Shown: piece after piece, positions 18,518 to 26,820 of the stretch
How positions within the stretch are numbered: the stretch's first letter is position 1
Layout: each line of letters starts with the position of its first letter
From: XYD12-FULL-36-8 sp964613805
GTDB lineage: Bacteria > Bacteroidota > Ignavibacteria > Ignavibacteriales > Ignavibacteriaceae
Direction of reading: 5' to 3'
Assembly (NCBI GenBank): GCA_964613805.1
Contig: CAZTJF010000004.1
Span: 1 to 64,000, forward strand
Length of the DNA stretch: 64,000 nt
The notes under the pieces: generated by a model
The model's database searches: none
Told to the model about the DNA's origin: nothing
What the model saw: only the letters and a program-made list of their open reading frames with translations
Program-made: the position numbers and the translations under genes

Positions 18518-18549
18518 GATTTTTATAATTATTTTTTAGGAGATACATC

Positions 18550-19713
18550 ATGGCATTATTCATACTTGCGGTAATTATATTCATCATTGCGGATATCTCA
18601 ATCCGAATGATTAGCAAGCGTTTGACAGAAAAAAAACTGAAAAAAGAGCGAGAAGTCGTTTTGCATGAGAGTCTTAAGCTAGATTTTACAAGTGAAGCTA
18701 AAACTTTGAAGCGAGCAGAAGTGCCAAATCCAAAAGCAAAAATACTTTGTGTAGATGATGAAGAAGTTATACTCGGCAGCTTCAGAAAAATACTTGTTCT
18801 TGATGGATATTCGGTTGATACTGTAGAAACCGGACAAGAAGCACTTGGCTTAATCCAAAAACATCATTATGATTTTGTTTTCACAGATCTCAAAATGCCG
18901 ATGATGGATGGAGTTGAAGTCACTAAAGCAGTAAAGCACATGCGACCAGATATTGATGTCATAATAATCACAGGTTATGCTTCGGTAGAAACAGCAGTTG
19001 AAACGATGAAATATGGTGCAATGGATTATGTTCAAAAACCTTTTACTGAAGATGAACTGCTTGCCTTTGTTAAAAAAGCTTTGATTAAACGACAAGATAA
19101 AATTCAGAAACAGCTTAAACCAAAGGTTCACATTTCTCATGTTCCTGCTTCTGGTGATTTCATTAAAGATGAATTTTCTATTCCTGGAGGTGTCTTCATT
19201 TCCAATAACCATACATGGGTGAGTATGAATCAGGAAGGAATAGGAAAAATTGGAATAGATGATTTTGCCAAAAAATTAATTGGTTCAATTACTTCAATAG
19301 ATTTTCCAAATCTTGGTATGAACGTAAAAGCTGGTCAGCCATTATTTACAGTGCGGCAGGGAAATAGAAACGTTACATTTAATTCACCCGTGAGCGGCAA
19401 AGTAACGCAAGTTAATACTTTGCTTAAAGATAATCTTGAGGTTTTAAACGTTACACCATACGAGAAAAATTGGATATGTGCAATTGATACTGAGAATTTA
19501 GATAACGAATTAAAAGAAATGAAGATTGGAAAATCTGCTGTTTCGTTTTTCCAGGATGATATTGAAAAGTTTGAGTTAGTAATGAAAGATTTACTGAAAT
19601 CCGAAAAGCGTGAGGATGAATATGTTGAAGAAGGTCAAATCTACATTGGGCAGATTGAGAAGCTAAATGATGTGAATTGGCAGAAAGTAGTTGCAGAATT
19701 TTTCGTAAGATAA
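18550..19713 (+). CDS. Membrane-anchored response regulator with GcvH-like domain
   Basis: A 387-residue protein with an N-terminal membrane helix (ALFILAVIIFIIADISI). A receiver domain spans about 63-180, with acidic DDEE, Asp113 in FTDLKMPMMD, Thr141 and Lys163. The GcvH-like domain spans about 205-325 (FISNNHTWVSM, KLIGSITSIDFP, NSPVSGKVTQVN, YEKNWICAI). The lipoyl-lysine position reads RNVTFN, so lipoylation is not expected. About 60 acidic, helical residues end the protein. TTAGGAGAT precedes the ATG. Tethering a receiver to the membrane next to an electron-transfer complex suggests local control of that complex rather than transcription (inference). Confidence 0.84.
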   Translation: MALFILAVIIFIIADISIRMISKRLTEKKLKKEREVVLHESLKLDFTSEAKTLKRAEVPNPKAKILCVDDEEVILGSFRKILVLDGYSVDTVETGQEALGLIQKHHYDFVFTDLKMPMMDGVEVTKAVKHMRPDIDVIIITGYASVETAVETMKYGAMDYVQKPFTEDELLAFVKKALIKRQDKIQKQLKPKVHISHVPASGDFIKDEFSIPGGVFISNNHTWVSMNQEGIGKIGIDDFAKKLIGSITSIDFPNLGMNVKAGQPLFTVRQGNRNVTFNSPVSGKVTQVNTLLKDNLEVLNVTPYEKNWICAIDTENLDNELKEMKIGKSAVSFFQDDIEKFELVMKDLLKSEKREDEYVEEGQIYIGQIEKLNDVNWQKVVAEFFVR

Positions 19714-19721
19714 ATACGTGT

Positions 19722-19768
19722 AACCTTCAAGGTTGCTGTGCTATAAAGCTTGGTTAACCTTGAAGGTT
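19722..19768. repeat. Inverted pair of AACCTTCAAGGTT palindromes
   Basis: AACCTTCAAGGTT (19722-19734) and its reverse complement AACCTTGAAGGTT (19756-19768) lie between convergent genes. The second copy runs into the last codons of the minus-strand amidotransferase-like gene. It might serve as a two-way terminator, but no T-tract supports that. Confidence 0.6.
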
Positions 19769-20572
19769 TCGTACCGCTGATTCAATAAATAAAGGCAGTA
19801 CCGTTTTTTGTGTTAGCGCAACCTTCTCCGGATCTTCAAGCTTCTCAAGAATATCCTCATACTTTTTCTCACCGTGATCTTCAATCACTTTTTGTTTTAT
19901 CTTTTCCTTCTGATAGTGATACCGCATACCTTCAGGATGAGCTTCGGGATGAAATTGAACGCCGACGATTTCCGGTGATATTCTAATTGCCATTATCGCT
20001 CTTTCATATTCAACATGTGGGCGAATTTTTTCGAGGGCTAAAATCTTCGCACCAAGTTCTACAAATACTTTTTTGTTTGGTTGAGTAACCTGCCACCATC
20101 TAAAATCGGCGGCAAAAAATGGATTAGGTAAATCAGTTAAAATCGGATCGTCCATTCCTTCATCAGTTTTGTGAACAGGAAATATTCCAAAGGATCGCGA
20201 CTTTCTTTTTGTAACCTCACCAAGATTGAAAAACCTTGCCATCATCTGAAATGAATGACAAATAAAGAAAAGAAATTTCTTCCTTTCACTTTTCTGATTG
20301 TGATCCCAAAGTTTTTCTAAGAGATTAAAATATTTTTTCTCCCAAACCATACCCTCGCCCTCAAAAGGACTTCCGGGTCCGCCTGAAGAAATGTAAATAT
20401 CGAAAGATGTATCCGGGACTTCGGCTTTATAACGGGTTTCAAAGGTTTGATGAATGATCTGCTGACCTTTTACTTTTCCATCAAATTCAGTAAGCAATTT
20501 TTCGATTGCACTGATTCCAAGGTTTTCCTCGTTGTTGTAAAGATCAACTAATGCGGTTTTAATGGGTTTCAT
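19754..20572 (-). CDS. Class I glutamine amidotransferase-like protein
   Basis: A 272-residue GATase1-fold protein. The order is KTALVDLYNN (first strand), the oxyanion loop ISSGGPGSPFEGEG, the nucleophile elbow FICHSFQMM with the cysteine, and GVQFHPEAHPEG with the His-Glu pair of the triad. The elbow is C-H-S rather than the usual C-x-G, yet the triad is complete. About 40 charged residues (KEKIKQKVIEDHGEKK) follow. Related proteins are annotated as GMP synthase-like amidotransferases, but there is no synthase partner here. ATG 20572 sits right before the fold; a GTG at 20644 in frame would add 24 residues. Confidence 0.78.
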   Translation of the reverse strand: MKPIKTALVDLYNNEENLGISAIEKLLTEFDGKVKGQQIIHQTFETRYKAEVPDTSFDIYISSGGPGSPFEGEGMVWEKKYFNLLEKLWDHNQKSERKKFLFFICHSFQMMARFFNLGEVTKRKSRSFGIFPVHKTDEGMDDPILTDLPNPFFAADFRWWQVTQPNKKVFVELGAKILALEKIRPHVEYERAIMAIRISPEIVGVQFHPEAHPEGMRYHYQKEKIKQKVIEDHGEKKYEDILEKLEDPEKVALTQKTVLPLFIESAVRNLQG

Positions 20573-20693
20573 CTTTTCTGAAAAATTATCACTCAAAAAT
20601 TTCTGTAATGAGTTTATAAAATAAAAATCCTTATTTTTAACCACTAAAGTTAATCAAGTTTTTTCTTTAACTAATTTGAGGAAATAACGGTAT

Positions 20694-22412
20694 ATGTCAA
20701 ATTCCATTCCCAATATAAAATCATATGAAGAGAGAATTACTCAATTTTCCTGGGATGTTCCCCGGAAAGAGCTAGGATATGCAGATGGAAGTGTTATTAA
20801 CATTGGTGAATATTGTGCCGACCGAATTTGCAGAATGGGAAAATCAGATAAAATTGCGTTGATATGGGAAGGATTTACAGGTGAAGAAAAAATATTTACC
20901 TTCAACGATATGCGCATTCTTACAAATACAATTGGAAACTTTCTCAGGAAGCAAGGATTAAATCCTGGTGATAGAATTTGCTTGTTCATGGATAAAATTC
21001 CCGAACTATATTTTGGTTTTCTTGGAATTTTAAAAATGGGAGGCATTGCCCAACCGCTTTTTTCTGCTTTTGGCCCGGAAGCGCTTGCTACACGGCTTGA
21101 TGATGCAAAAACTTCGGCGATTGTAACACAGAAAAAACATTTGCATAAAATAAGAGAAGTCCTTAAAGATTTAACAACCTTAAAACATATTGTCGTTGTT
21201 GATGATGATGGCAGCAAACCGCTCAGGGAAAGAGAGATTGCTTTTCACATGGAAAAGGAAGAGAGAGTTGAGCAGTTTGATATTTATCCATCTAAAGCCG
21301 AAACTCCTTCTGTTCTTCATTATACTTCGGGGACGACTGGAAAACCAAAAGGCGCCCAGCATGTTCATTACTCACTTATTTCACAATACATAACGGCAAA
21401 GTATGTTCTTGATTTGAAGGAGAATGATATTTATTGGTGTACTGCTGATCCTGGCTGGGTTACAGGGACGTCATATGGAATAATTGGTGCGTGGGCTAAT
21501 GGAGTTACTCAGTGTGTGCTTGATGCTGGCTTCAAAGCTGACACATGGTACAAATTTATTGAGAAGCATAAAATTACTGTTTGGTATTCTGCACCAACGG
21601 CAATTCGTGCGATCATGAAAGAGGGTAATGAGATAGTTAAAAAATTTAATCTATCCTCTCTCCGTCATCTTGCAAGTGTTGGTGAACCTTTGAATGCTGA
21701 AGCAGTCATTTGGTCTAAAGAGGTTTTTGGACTACCATTTCATGACACTTACTGGCAAACAGAAACTGGCAGCATGGTGATAAGTAATTATCCCGGGATG
21801 AAAATTAAACCCGGTTCAATGGGAAAGCCATTCCCTGGAATCACTGCAACGGTTGTTGATTTGAAAACATTTCTGCCAATTGAGAAAAAAGGAATTGTTG
21901 GGATGATAGCTCTTATGCCTGGCTGGCCTGCTATGTTCAGAACTTACTGGAATAATGAAGAAACTTATAATAATAAATTTAAGAATGGCTGGTATCTTTC
22001 CGGTGATAGAGCAAGTATTGATGAAGATGGATATTATTGGTTTGTTGGAAGAGATGATGACGTTATTAATACTGCAGGACATCTCGTCGGTCCGTTTGAA
22101 ATTGAATCAGCATTGCTCGAACATCCGGCAGTTGCTGAATCTGCAGTTGTTGGTAAGCCCGATCCAGTAAACATGGAGGTTGTAAAAGCTTTTATCGCAT
22201 TAAAGCCCGGTAATGATCCAACAAAAATGCTTGAACTTGAAATCATGAATTTCATAAGAAAGAAATTATCAGCACTTGCAATGCCTCAGGAAATTGAGTT
22301 TGTGGATTCGCTCCCAAAAACTCGAAGCGGAAAAATCATGCGAAGAGTTTTGCGTGCAAAAGAATGGGGCGAGGAGATTGGAGATATTTCGACACTTGAG
22401 AATGACATGTAA
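20694..22412 (+). CDS. Acetyl/acyl-CoA synthetase (AMP-forming, AcsA-like)
   Basis: A 572-residue member of the ANL adenylating superfamily. It activates a carboxylic acid as acyl-AMP and transfers it to CoA. Motifs present: A3 P-loop YTSGTTGKPKGAQH, A5 DTYWQTETGS, A7/A8 YLSGDRASIDEDGYYWFVGRDDDVINTAGHLVG (only key parts quoted here: SGDRA, GRDDD), and the catalytic lysine in RSGKIMRR. Length and TADPGWVTGTSYG match the short acetyl-CoA synthetase AcsA of Bacillus. The ACP and alpha-oxoamine synthase that follow raise the alternative that it activates a longer acyl chain. It is transcribed away from the amidotransferase-like gene. Confidence 0.88.
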   Translation: MSNSIPNIKSYEERITQFSWDVPRKELGYADGSVINIGEYCADRICRMGKSDKIALIWEGFTGEEKIFTFNDMRILTNTIGNFLRKQGLNPGDRICLFMDKIPELYFGFLGILKMGGIAQPLFSAFGPEALATRLDDAKTSAIVTQKKHLHKIREVLKDLTTLKHIVVVDDDGSKPLREREIAFHMEKEERVEQFDIYPSKAETPSVLHYTSGTTGKPKGAQHVHYSLISQYITAKYVLDLKENDIYWCTADPGWVTGTSYGIIGAWANGVTQCVLDAGFKADTWYKFIEKHKITVWYSAPTAIRAIMKEGNEIVKKFNLSSLRHLASVGEPLNAEAVIWSKEVFGLPFHDTYWQTETGSMVISNYPGMKIKPGSMGKPFPGITATVVDLKTFLPIEKKGIVGMIALMPGWPAMFRTYWNNEETYNNKFKNGWYLSGDRASIDEDGYYWFVGRDDDVINTAGHLVGPFEIESALLEHPAVAESAVVGKPDPVNMEVVKAFIALKPGNDPTKMLELEIMNFIRKKLSALAMPQEIEFVDSLPKTRSGKIMRRVLRAKEWGEEIGDISTLENDM

Positions 22413-22547
22413 AAACAATTGCTTAATTGCTAAACTGTTTAATTGTCTATTTGCTATTGAGTTTAACAATTTAACAGTACAGCAATGTAAAAATTTAACA
22501 ATCATGATAAATAAATTTAATTACCAAATAAAAACGGAGAATGAATA
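22413..22547. repeat. TTTAAC/AATTG-rich imperfect inverted repeat
   Basis: The gap between the ligase and ACP genes is built from repeated short words (TTAATTGC, AAACTGTTTAATTGTC, AACAATTTAACAGTACAGC) that form an imperfect inverted repeat, roughly 22424-22484. It resembles other AT-rich dispersed repeats. The ACP ribosome-binding site ACGGAG is at its 3' end. Confidence 0.4.
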
Positions 22548-22829
22548 ATGGCATCTTTAAAAGACACAATTCTCGAATACGTTAAAAATGAATATCTCGA
22601 GGAGGGAAGTGACGAGGAAATCACTTATGATACTCCATTGATAAGCGGCGGCATTGTTGATTCATTTTCGATGGTTTCATTAAAAGTATTTCTCGAAACC
22701 AAATTTAACATTCAGATTCCCGATGCAAAAGCATCACCAGAAGCATTTGACAGTGTGAACAACATTGTAAAGCTGCTTAAAGAATTTTCCGTCGAAGACG
22801 GATACGCCTCTGGCGGAAACATGAAGTAG
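22548..22829 (+). CDS. Acyl carrier protein
   Basis: A 93-residue acidic carrier protein with the phosphopantetheine attachment motif GGIVDSFSM (Ser39). It has the usual four-helix pattern and is longer than FabD-type housekeeping AcpP; DSF replaces the usual DSL. It is 9 nt upstream of an alpha-oxoamine synthase and shares a strong ribosome-binding site arrangement (GTAGGAGG before the next gene). It is therefore likely a dedicated ACP that delivers or receives an acyl group for that enzyme rather than the fatty acid synthase ACP (inference). Confidence 0.88.
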   Translation: MASLKDTILEYVKNEYLEEGSDEEITYDTPLISGGIVDSFSMVSLKVFLETKFNIQIPDAKASPEAFDSVNNIVKLLKEFSVEDGYASGGNMK

Positions 22830-22838
22830 GAGGATAAA

Positions 22839-24086
22839 ATGGCTTACAATGCAGATGTTAGAAAAATTTATTCGGACCAAATTGAAGAGATCAGAAATCT
22901 CGGCATCTTCAAGGAAGAACGTGCAATTTGTGCTCCCCAAGATTCTGAAATTGAAGTCGAGTTTCCTATTGGTTCCGAGAAGAAAAAAGTAATTAATATG
23001 TGTGCGAATAATTACCTTGGACTTTCATCTCATCCCGAAGTTGTTAAGGCGGCGCATGCCGGACTCGATGTCAGAGGATATGGAATGTCTTCTGTTAGAT
23101 TCATTTGCGGAACACAAGATATTCACAAAGAGCTTGAAAAAAAGCTGACAGAGTTTTTAGGAACAGAAGATACAATTCTTTTCCCTTCGTGTATGGATGC
23201 AAATGCCGGAGTATTCGAAGCAGTTCTTACTGATCAGGATGTTATGATTGCAGATAGATTAGTTCATGCTTCAATAATTGATGGAATGCGTTTGTGCAAA
23301 GCGCAGAATGATTCATTCAAACATTCAGATATGAACCATCTTGAAGAAAAGCTGCAGCTTCATCAAAACAAAAGATTGAGGATGATCATTACAGACGGTG
23401 CTTTCTCGATGGATGGTGATCTTGCTAAGATGGATAAAATAGTTGAGCTTGCTGAAAAATATAATGCAATGGTTTTTGTTGATGATTCTCATGCGAGCGG
23501 TTATATAGGTAAAACCGGAAGAGGTTCTCACGAACATTTTGGTGTAGTCGGTAAGATTGATATCATTACAACAACACTTGGCAAAGCGCTTGGAGGTGCT
23601 TCGGGCGGTTGTGTTTCCGGAAGAAAAGAAATTGTTGAAATGTGCAGACAGAAAGCTCGTCCTTATTTATTCTCCAACACTGTTGCTCCTGTGATAGTTG
23701 AAGGCGCTTTAAGAGTGCTTGAAATAATTTCCAAATCAACTGAAAGGCGTGATAAGCTTGAAGAGAATACAAAGTTCTGGAGAAAAGGATTAACTGAAGC
23801 TGGCTTCATTATCAAGGAAGGTGAAACTGCAATTGTTCCGGTCATGCTGTTCAATGCAAAATTATCTCAAGATATTGCAAAAGATCTTTATGCTGAGGGT
23901 ATTTATGCTGTTGGATTTTTCTTTCCTGTGGTTCCCAAAGGTCAAGCAAGAATTAGGACACAGTTATCCGCTGCTCACGAAATGCATCATCTTGAAAAAG
24001 CGCTTGCTGCATTTATTAAAGTGGGAAAGAAGTATGAAATCCTCGGAAAGACGAAGCAGGAGATAATTGATAAGTACGGGATGTGA
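22839..24086 (+). CDS. Kbl-like alpha-oxoamine synthase paired with ACP
   Basis: A 415-residue PLP enzyme of the Kbl/BioF/serine palmitoyltransferase family, which condenses an amino acid with an acyl thioester and loses CO2. The Schiff-base lysine is Lys249 in TTTLGKALGGASGG. Other cofactor residues are HASIIDG (His143) and FVDDSHASG (Asp215, His218). It closely resembles Kbl (FICGTQDIHKELE, KGQARIRTQLSAAH), but the true Kbl with Tdh is encoded at 25100. It differs at the substrate region (FPSCMDANAGVF versus YSSCFDANGGLF). Coupling to an ACP suggests an acyl-ACP substrate; product unknown. Confidence 0.85.
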   Translation: MAYNADVRKIYSDQIEEIRNLGIFKEERAICAPQDSEIEVEFPIGSEKKKVINMCANNYLGLSSHPEVVKAAHAGLDVRGYGMSSVRFICGTQDIHKELEKKLTEFLGTEDTILFPSCMDANAGVFEAVLTDQDVMIADRLVHASIIDGMRLCKAQNDSFKHSDMNHLEEKLQLHQNKRLRMIITDGAFSMDGDLAKMDKIVELAEKYNAMVFVDDSHASGYIGKTGRGSHEHFGVVGKIDIITTTLGKALGGASGGCVSGRKEIVEMCRQKARPYLFSNTVAPVIVEGALRVLEIISKSTERRDKLEENTKFWRKGLTEAGFIIKEGETAIVPVMLFNAKLSQDIAKDLYAEGIYAVGFFFPVVPKGQARIRTQLSAAHEMHHLEKALAAFIKVGKKYEILGKTKQEIIDKYGM

Positions 24087-24111
24087 AAGTAAAATCTCTT
24101 TAATTATTTTG

Positions 24112-24150
24112 AAATCCTACTCGATTAATCTTGAGTGGGATTTTTTATTT
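24112..24150 (+). terminator. Rho-independent terminator after ACP/oxoamine synthase operon
   Basis: AATCCTACTC (24113-24122) pairs with GAGTGGGATT (24133-24142), with one G-U pair, and is followed by TTTTTATTTT. Confidence 0.75.
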
Positions 24151-24195
24151 TCTCTATCAATTTGGAAAAAGAATACAGTTCTCAGATTTATAATG

Positions 24196-24258
24196 ATTTG
24201 CGATCATAATCGAAAAATATTATAAGAATTTGCGATTATAATCGAAAAATCTTATGAA
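24196..24258. repeat. Two-copy 32-bp tandem repeat
   Basis: ATTTGCGATCATAATCGAAAAAT at 24196 recurs at 24228 as ATTTGCGATTATAATCGAAAAAT with a similar tail (ATTATAAGA / CTTATGAA). It lies about 150 bp upstream of the toxin-antitoxin pair. The rest of the 24151-24405 gap shows no gene. Confidence 0.6.
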
Positions 24259-24405
24259 TTTACGAGGCAAATTCACAGACCAGGGAAGTGCTGAACTTTT
24301 GCTCAATTAATTATCTTGGATTGCCGATTTAGAGCACATTTCTACTCTGCTTTATTTGTATTATTTTTAACCCACGTATAAAAAATGAATTAAGGAAGAA
24401 TATTT

Positions 24406-24636
24406 ATGGAGCAGCACATTATTTCAGATCCAAACATAATGATGGGGAAACCTATAGTTGCGGGGACCCGAATTACTGTAGAACTAATTTTGGAAAAACT
24501 CTCAGCGGGTGATTCAATTGAGCAAATAATTAAATCACACCCGAATCTTACTAAAAGCGGCGTACAAGCTGCTCTGTATTTTGCTGCACGTGCATTAAAA
24601 GCAGACGTTGTCTATCCAATTTCAGATTCAAAATGA
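24406..24636 (+). CDS. DUF433 antitoxin-like protein
   Basis: A 76-residue protein of the DUF433 family (VapB-type winged helix-turn-helix). The conserved run is MMGKPIVAGTRITVELILEK followed by GDSIEQIIKSHPNLT and an AALYFA helix. Its stop overlaps the start of a DUF5615 protein (ATGA), the usual order for this type II toxin-antitoxin pair. It would neutralise the partner and autoregulate the promoter (family inference). Confidence 0.88.
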   Translation: MEQHIISDPNIMMGKPIVAGTRITVELILEKLSAGDSIEQIIKSHPNLTKSGVQAALYFAARALKADVVYPISDSK

Positions 24637-24989
24637 ATTTATTGGCAGATGAAAATATTGAAACCGAAGTTGTACAGTACTTAAGAAACAATGGCTATAC
24701 AGTAGATTATGTTCTTGAAATGAGTCCTGGTATCAAGGATAGAGATGTAATTGAAAAAGCTAATAAAAATAATTCCCTCGTAATGACTTCGGATAAAGAT
24801 TTTGGTGAATTAGTATTCAGACAGGGTTTGGTGGATAATGGAGTCATATTGCTTAGACTTCATGGATTACCATCTCCTCTAAAAGCTAACATTATCTTAA
24901 GTTTTCTGAAAAATCACGGTGATAATATTCTCAATGCTTTTTCTGTTATTACGCCTAAAAGTGTAAGAGTTCGTTCTCAACTCAAGTAA
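24633..24989 (+). CDS. DUF5615 PIN-like toxin
   Basis: A 118-residue PIN-like nuclease. It begins MNLLADENIETEVVQYLR with the first acidic pair of the PIN active site (ADEN), and continues with MSPGIKDRDVIEKA and VMTSDKDFGELVF, which carries the next acidic residues. This is the typical pattern of DUF5615 (Mut7-C-like) proteins. It is translationally coupled to the DUF433 antitoxin gene. The predicted activity is RNA cleavage. All characteristic acidic residues are present. Confidence 0.88.
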   Translation: MNLLADENIETEVVQYLRNNGYTVDYVLEMSPGIKDRDVIEKANKNNSLVMTSDKDFGELVFRQGLVDNGVILLRLHGLPSPLKANIILSFLKNHGDNILNAFSVITPKSVRVRSQLK

Positions 24990-25099
24990 ATTTATCATTG
25001 ATAAATATTTCATACCTTAGATCTTTCATTTCACTTCACACCCAATTTCAATATTTTTGAACCGCCATTAAATTTTACAAACAATTCAAAAGTAAAACT

Positions 25100-26365
25100 A
25101 TGTACCGCAGAACCAAATACGATCTCAAGCAAGAATTAAGTAGCATTAAGGAAGCTAATCTTTACAAAGAGGAAAGAATAATTCTCTCGGATCAGAAAGC
25201 TAAGATCAATGTTTCTTATCCAACCAAATCAAAACCGAAAGAGGTGCTGAACTTCTGTTCCAATAATTACCTCGGACTTGCAAATCATCCCGATATAATT
25301 CAGGCAGCTCAGAAAACTCTAAATACTCACGGATTCGGTTTATCTTCTGTAAGATTTATCTGCGGAACTCAGGATATTCATAAGGAACTTGAGAAACGTA
25401 TCGCAGATTTTTATCACACCGATGATTCTATCCTTTATTCATCGTGTTTTGATGCAAACGGCGGATTGTTCGAAAGCATTCTCGGACAAGACGATGTTAT
25501 CATCACCGATCAATTAAATCATGCCAGCATTATCGATGGTATAAGATTGTGCAAAGCGAAAAGACTTATCTATGAGCATTCCGATATGAAATCGCTTGAG
25601 CAGAAATTAATTCTTGCAAGAGAAGGATCCGATATTTGGGAACACACAGGTCTCGGTCAAGAACCTCATCCGGCTAAAAATATTTTAATTGCTACCGATG
25701 GCGTTTTTTCTATGGATGGTGACATTGCAAAAATTGGCGAGATTGTTAAGCTTGCAAATAAGTACGATGCGCTCGTTATGGTTGATGATTCTCATGCAAC
25801 AGGGTTTTTGGGCAAAACCGGTCGAGGCGCACTCGAATATTGTAATGTTCTTGGTGAAGTTGACATCATCACGTCAACTTTAGGAAAAGCAATGGGCGGT
25901 GCTTCAGGCGGGTTCACAGCTTCAAAGAAAGAAATTGTTGATATGTTGAGACAGCGTTCGAGACCATATTTATTTTCCAACTCGATAGCTCCTGCTATAG
26001 TTGGTGCTTCAATTGCCGCTTTCGATCTGCTTGAAAAGTCGAATGATCTTCGTGAAAAGTTGATGAAGAATACCAAATACTTCAGAGAAAAAATGACTGC
26101 TCTTGGATTTGACATAATTGAAGGTATTCATCCAATTGTTCCGGTTTTATTCAGAAAATTTGATAACGATGCTCAGCTTGCTCAGCAAATGGCAAAAGAT
26201 CTTTATAATGAAGGAATTTATGTGATTGGTTTTTCATACCCGGTTGTACAAAAAGGACAAGCAAGAATAAGAGTTCAAATTTCTGCCGCGCACTCACATG
26301 AGAATTTAGATGACTGCATAAAAGCGTTTGAAAAGGTGGGGCGTAAGCATCGCGTAATTAGCTGA
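25100..26365 (+). CDS. kbl: 2-amino-3-ketobutyrate CoA ligase (glycine C-acetyltransferase)
   Basis: Converts 2-amino-3-ketobutyrate and CoA to glycine and acetyl-CoA, the second step of threonine breakdown. It is 421 residues and matches E. coli Kbl throughout: LYKEERII, NFCSNNYLGLANHPD, SVRFICGTQD, YSSCFDANGGLFE, the PLP-lysine motif TSTLGKAMGGASGG, and RSRPYLFSNSIAPAIV. An insertion of about 15 residues after LILAREG lies in a surface region. The tdh gene for the preceding step is close by on the opposite strand, which supports the assignment over BioF. No clear Shine-Dalgarno precedes the ATG. Confidence 0.92.
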   Translation: MYRRTKYDLKQELSSIKEANLYKEERIILSDQKAKINVSYPTKSKPKEVLNFCSNNYLGLANHPDIIQAAQKTLNTHGFGLSSVRFICGTQDIHKELEKRIADFYHTDDSILYSSCFDANGGLFESILGQDDVIITDQLNHASIIDGIRLCKAKRLIYEHSDMKSLEQKLILAREGSDIWEHTGLGQEPHPAKNILIATDGVFSMDGDIAKIGEIVKLANKYDALVMVDDSHATGFLGKTGRGALEYCNVLGEVDIITSTLGKAMGGASGGFTASKKEIVDMLRQRSRPYLFSNSIAPAIVGASIAAFDLLEKSNDLREKLMKNTKYFREKMTALGFDIIEGIHPIVPVLFRKFDNDAQLAQQMAKDLYNEGIYVIGFSYPVVQKGQARIRVQISAAHSHENLDDCIKAFEKVGRKHRVIS

Positions 26366-26430
26366 TGCAGGAGGCGGAATGCATGATACCAGATGCCAGA
26401 TAAAAAAACATTTTTTAATTTGGAGGTAAA

Positions 26431-26805
26431 ATGAAATATAAAGATCTTGAAGTTTGGCAGATTGCAAGAGAATTGACAATTAATATTCATAAGATGACCA
26501 TGATACTTCCGAAATTTGAGATGTATGAGGAAGGAAGTCAAATCAGAAGATCATCCAAATCTGTTCGTTCAAATATTGTCGAAGGTTATGGAAGAAGAAG
26601 ATACAAGAATGAGTTTATCAGATATATTACTTTTGCTATTGCCTCAGCAGATGAAACTATTGATCATATTGAAATCCTAATGGAAACCGAATCGTTAAAA
26701 GATAAAGTCCTTTTTGAAAAACTATCTGATAAAGCAAACCTTCTTGGTAAAAAATTAATTAATTTCCTAAAATCTGTCGAAGAAAAACATCTGAGCGAAA
26801 AATAA
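26431..26805 (+). CDS. Four-helix-bundle protein (23S rRNA IVS / S23 family)
   Basis: A 124-residue helical protein with the family hallmarks YKDLEVWQIARELTINI, EGSQIRRSSKSVRSNIVEGYGRR and RYITFAIASADETIDHIEI. This family was first seen inside 23S rRNA intervening sequences but is mostly found, as here, at stand-alone sites; its function is unknown. A GGAGG ribosome-binding site precedes the ATG. On both sides lie degenerate repeats of the CCAGTATC/CCGGTATCTGG type (26386-26401 and 26821-26930). Confidence 0.9.
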   Translation: MKYKDLEVWQIARELTINIHKMTMILPKFEMYEEGSQIRRSSKSVRSNIVEGYGRRRYKNEFIRYITFAIASADETIDHIEILMETESLKDKVLFEKLSDKANLLGKKLINFLKSVEEKHLSEK

Positions 26806-26820
26806 ATGTTCTTGAATTAT

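Noticed and set aside
22839..24086. Assignment as the kbl gene of threonine breakdown
   Set aside because: The protein at 25100 matches E. coli Kbl better and is beside tdh; this one is paired with an ACP.
24196..24258. Possible CRISPR start
   Set aside because: Only two copies with no unique spacer between them; no cas gene in the window.
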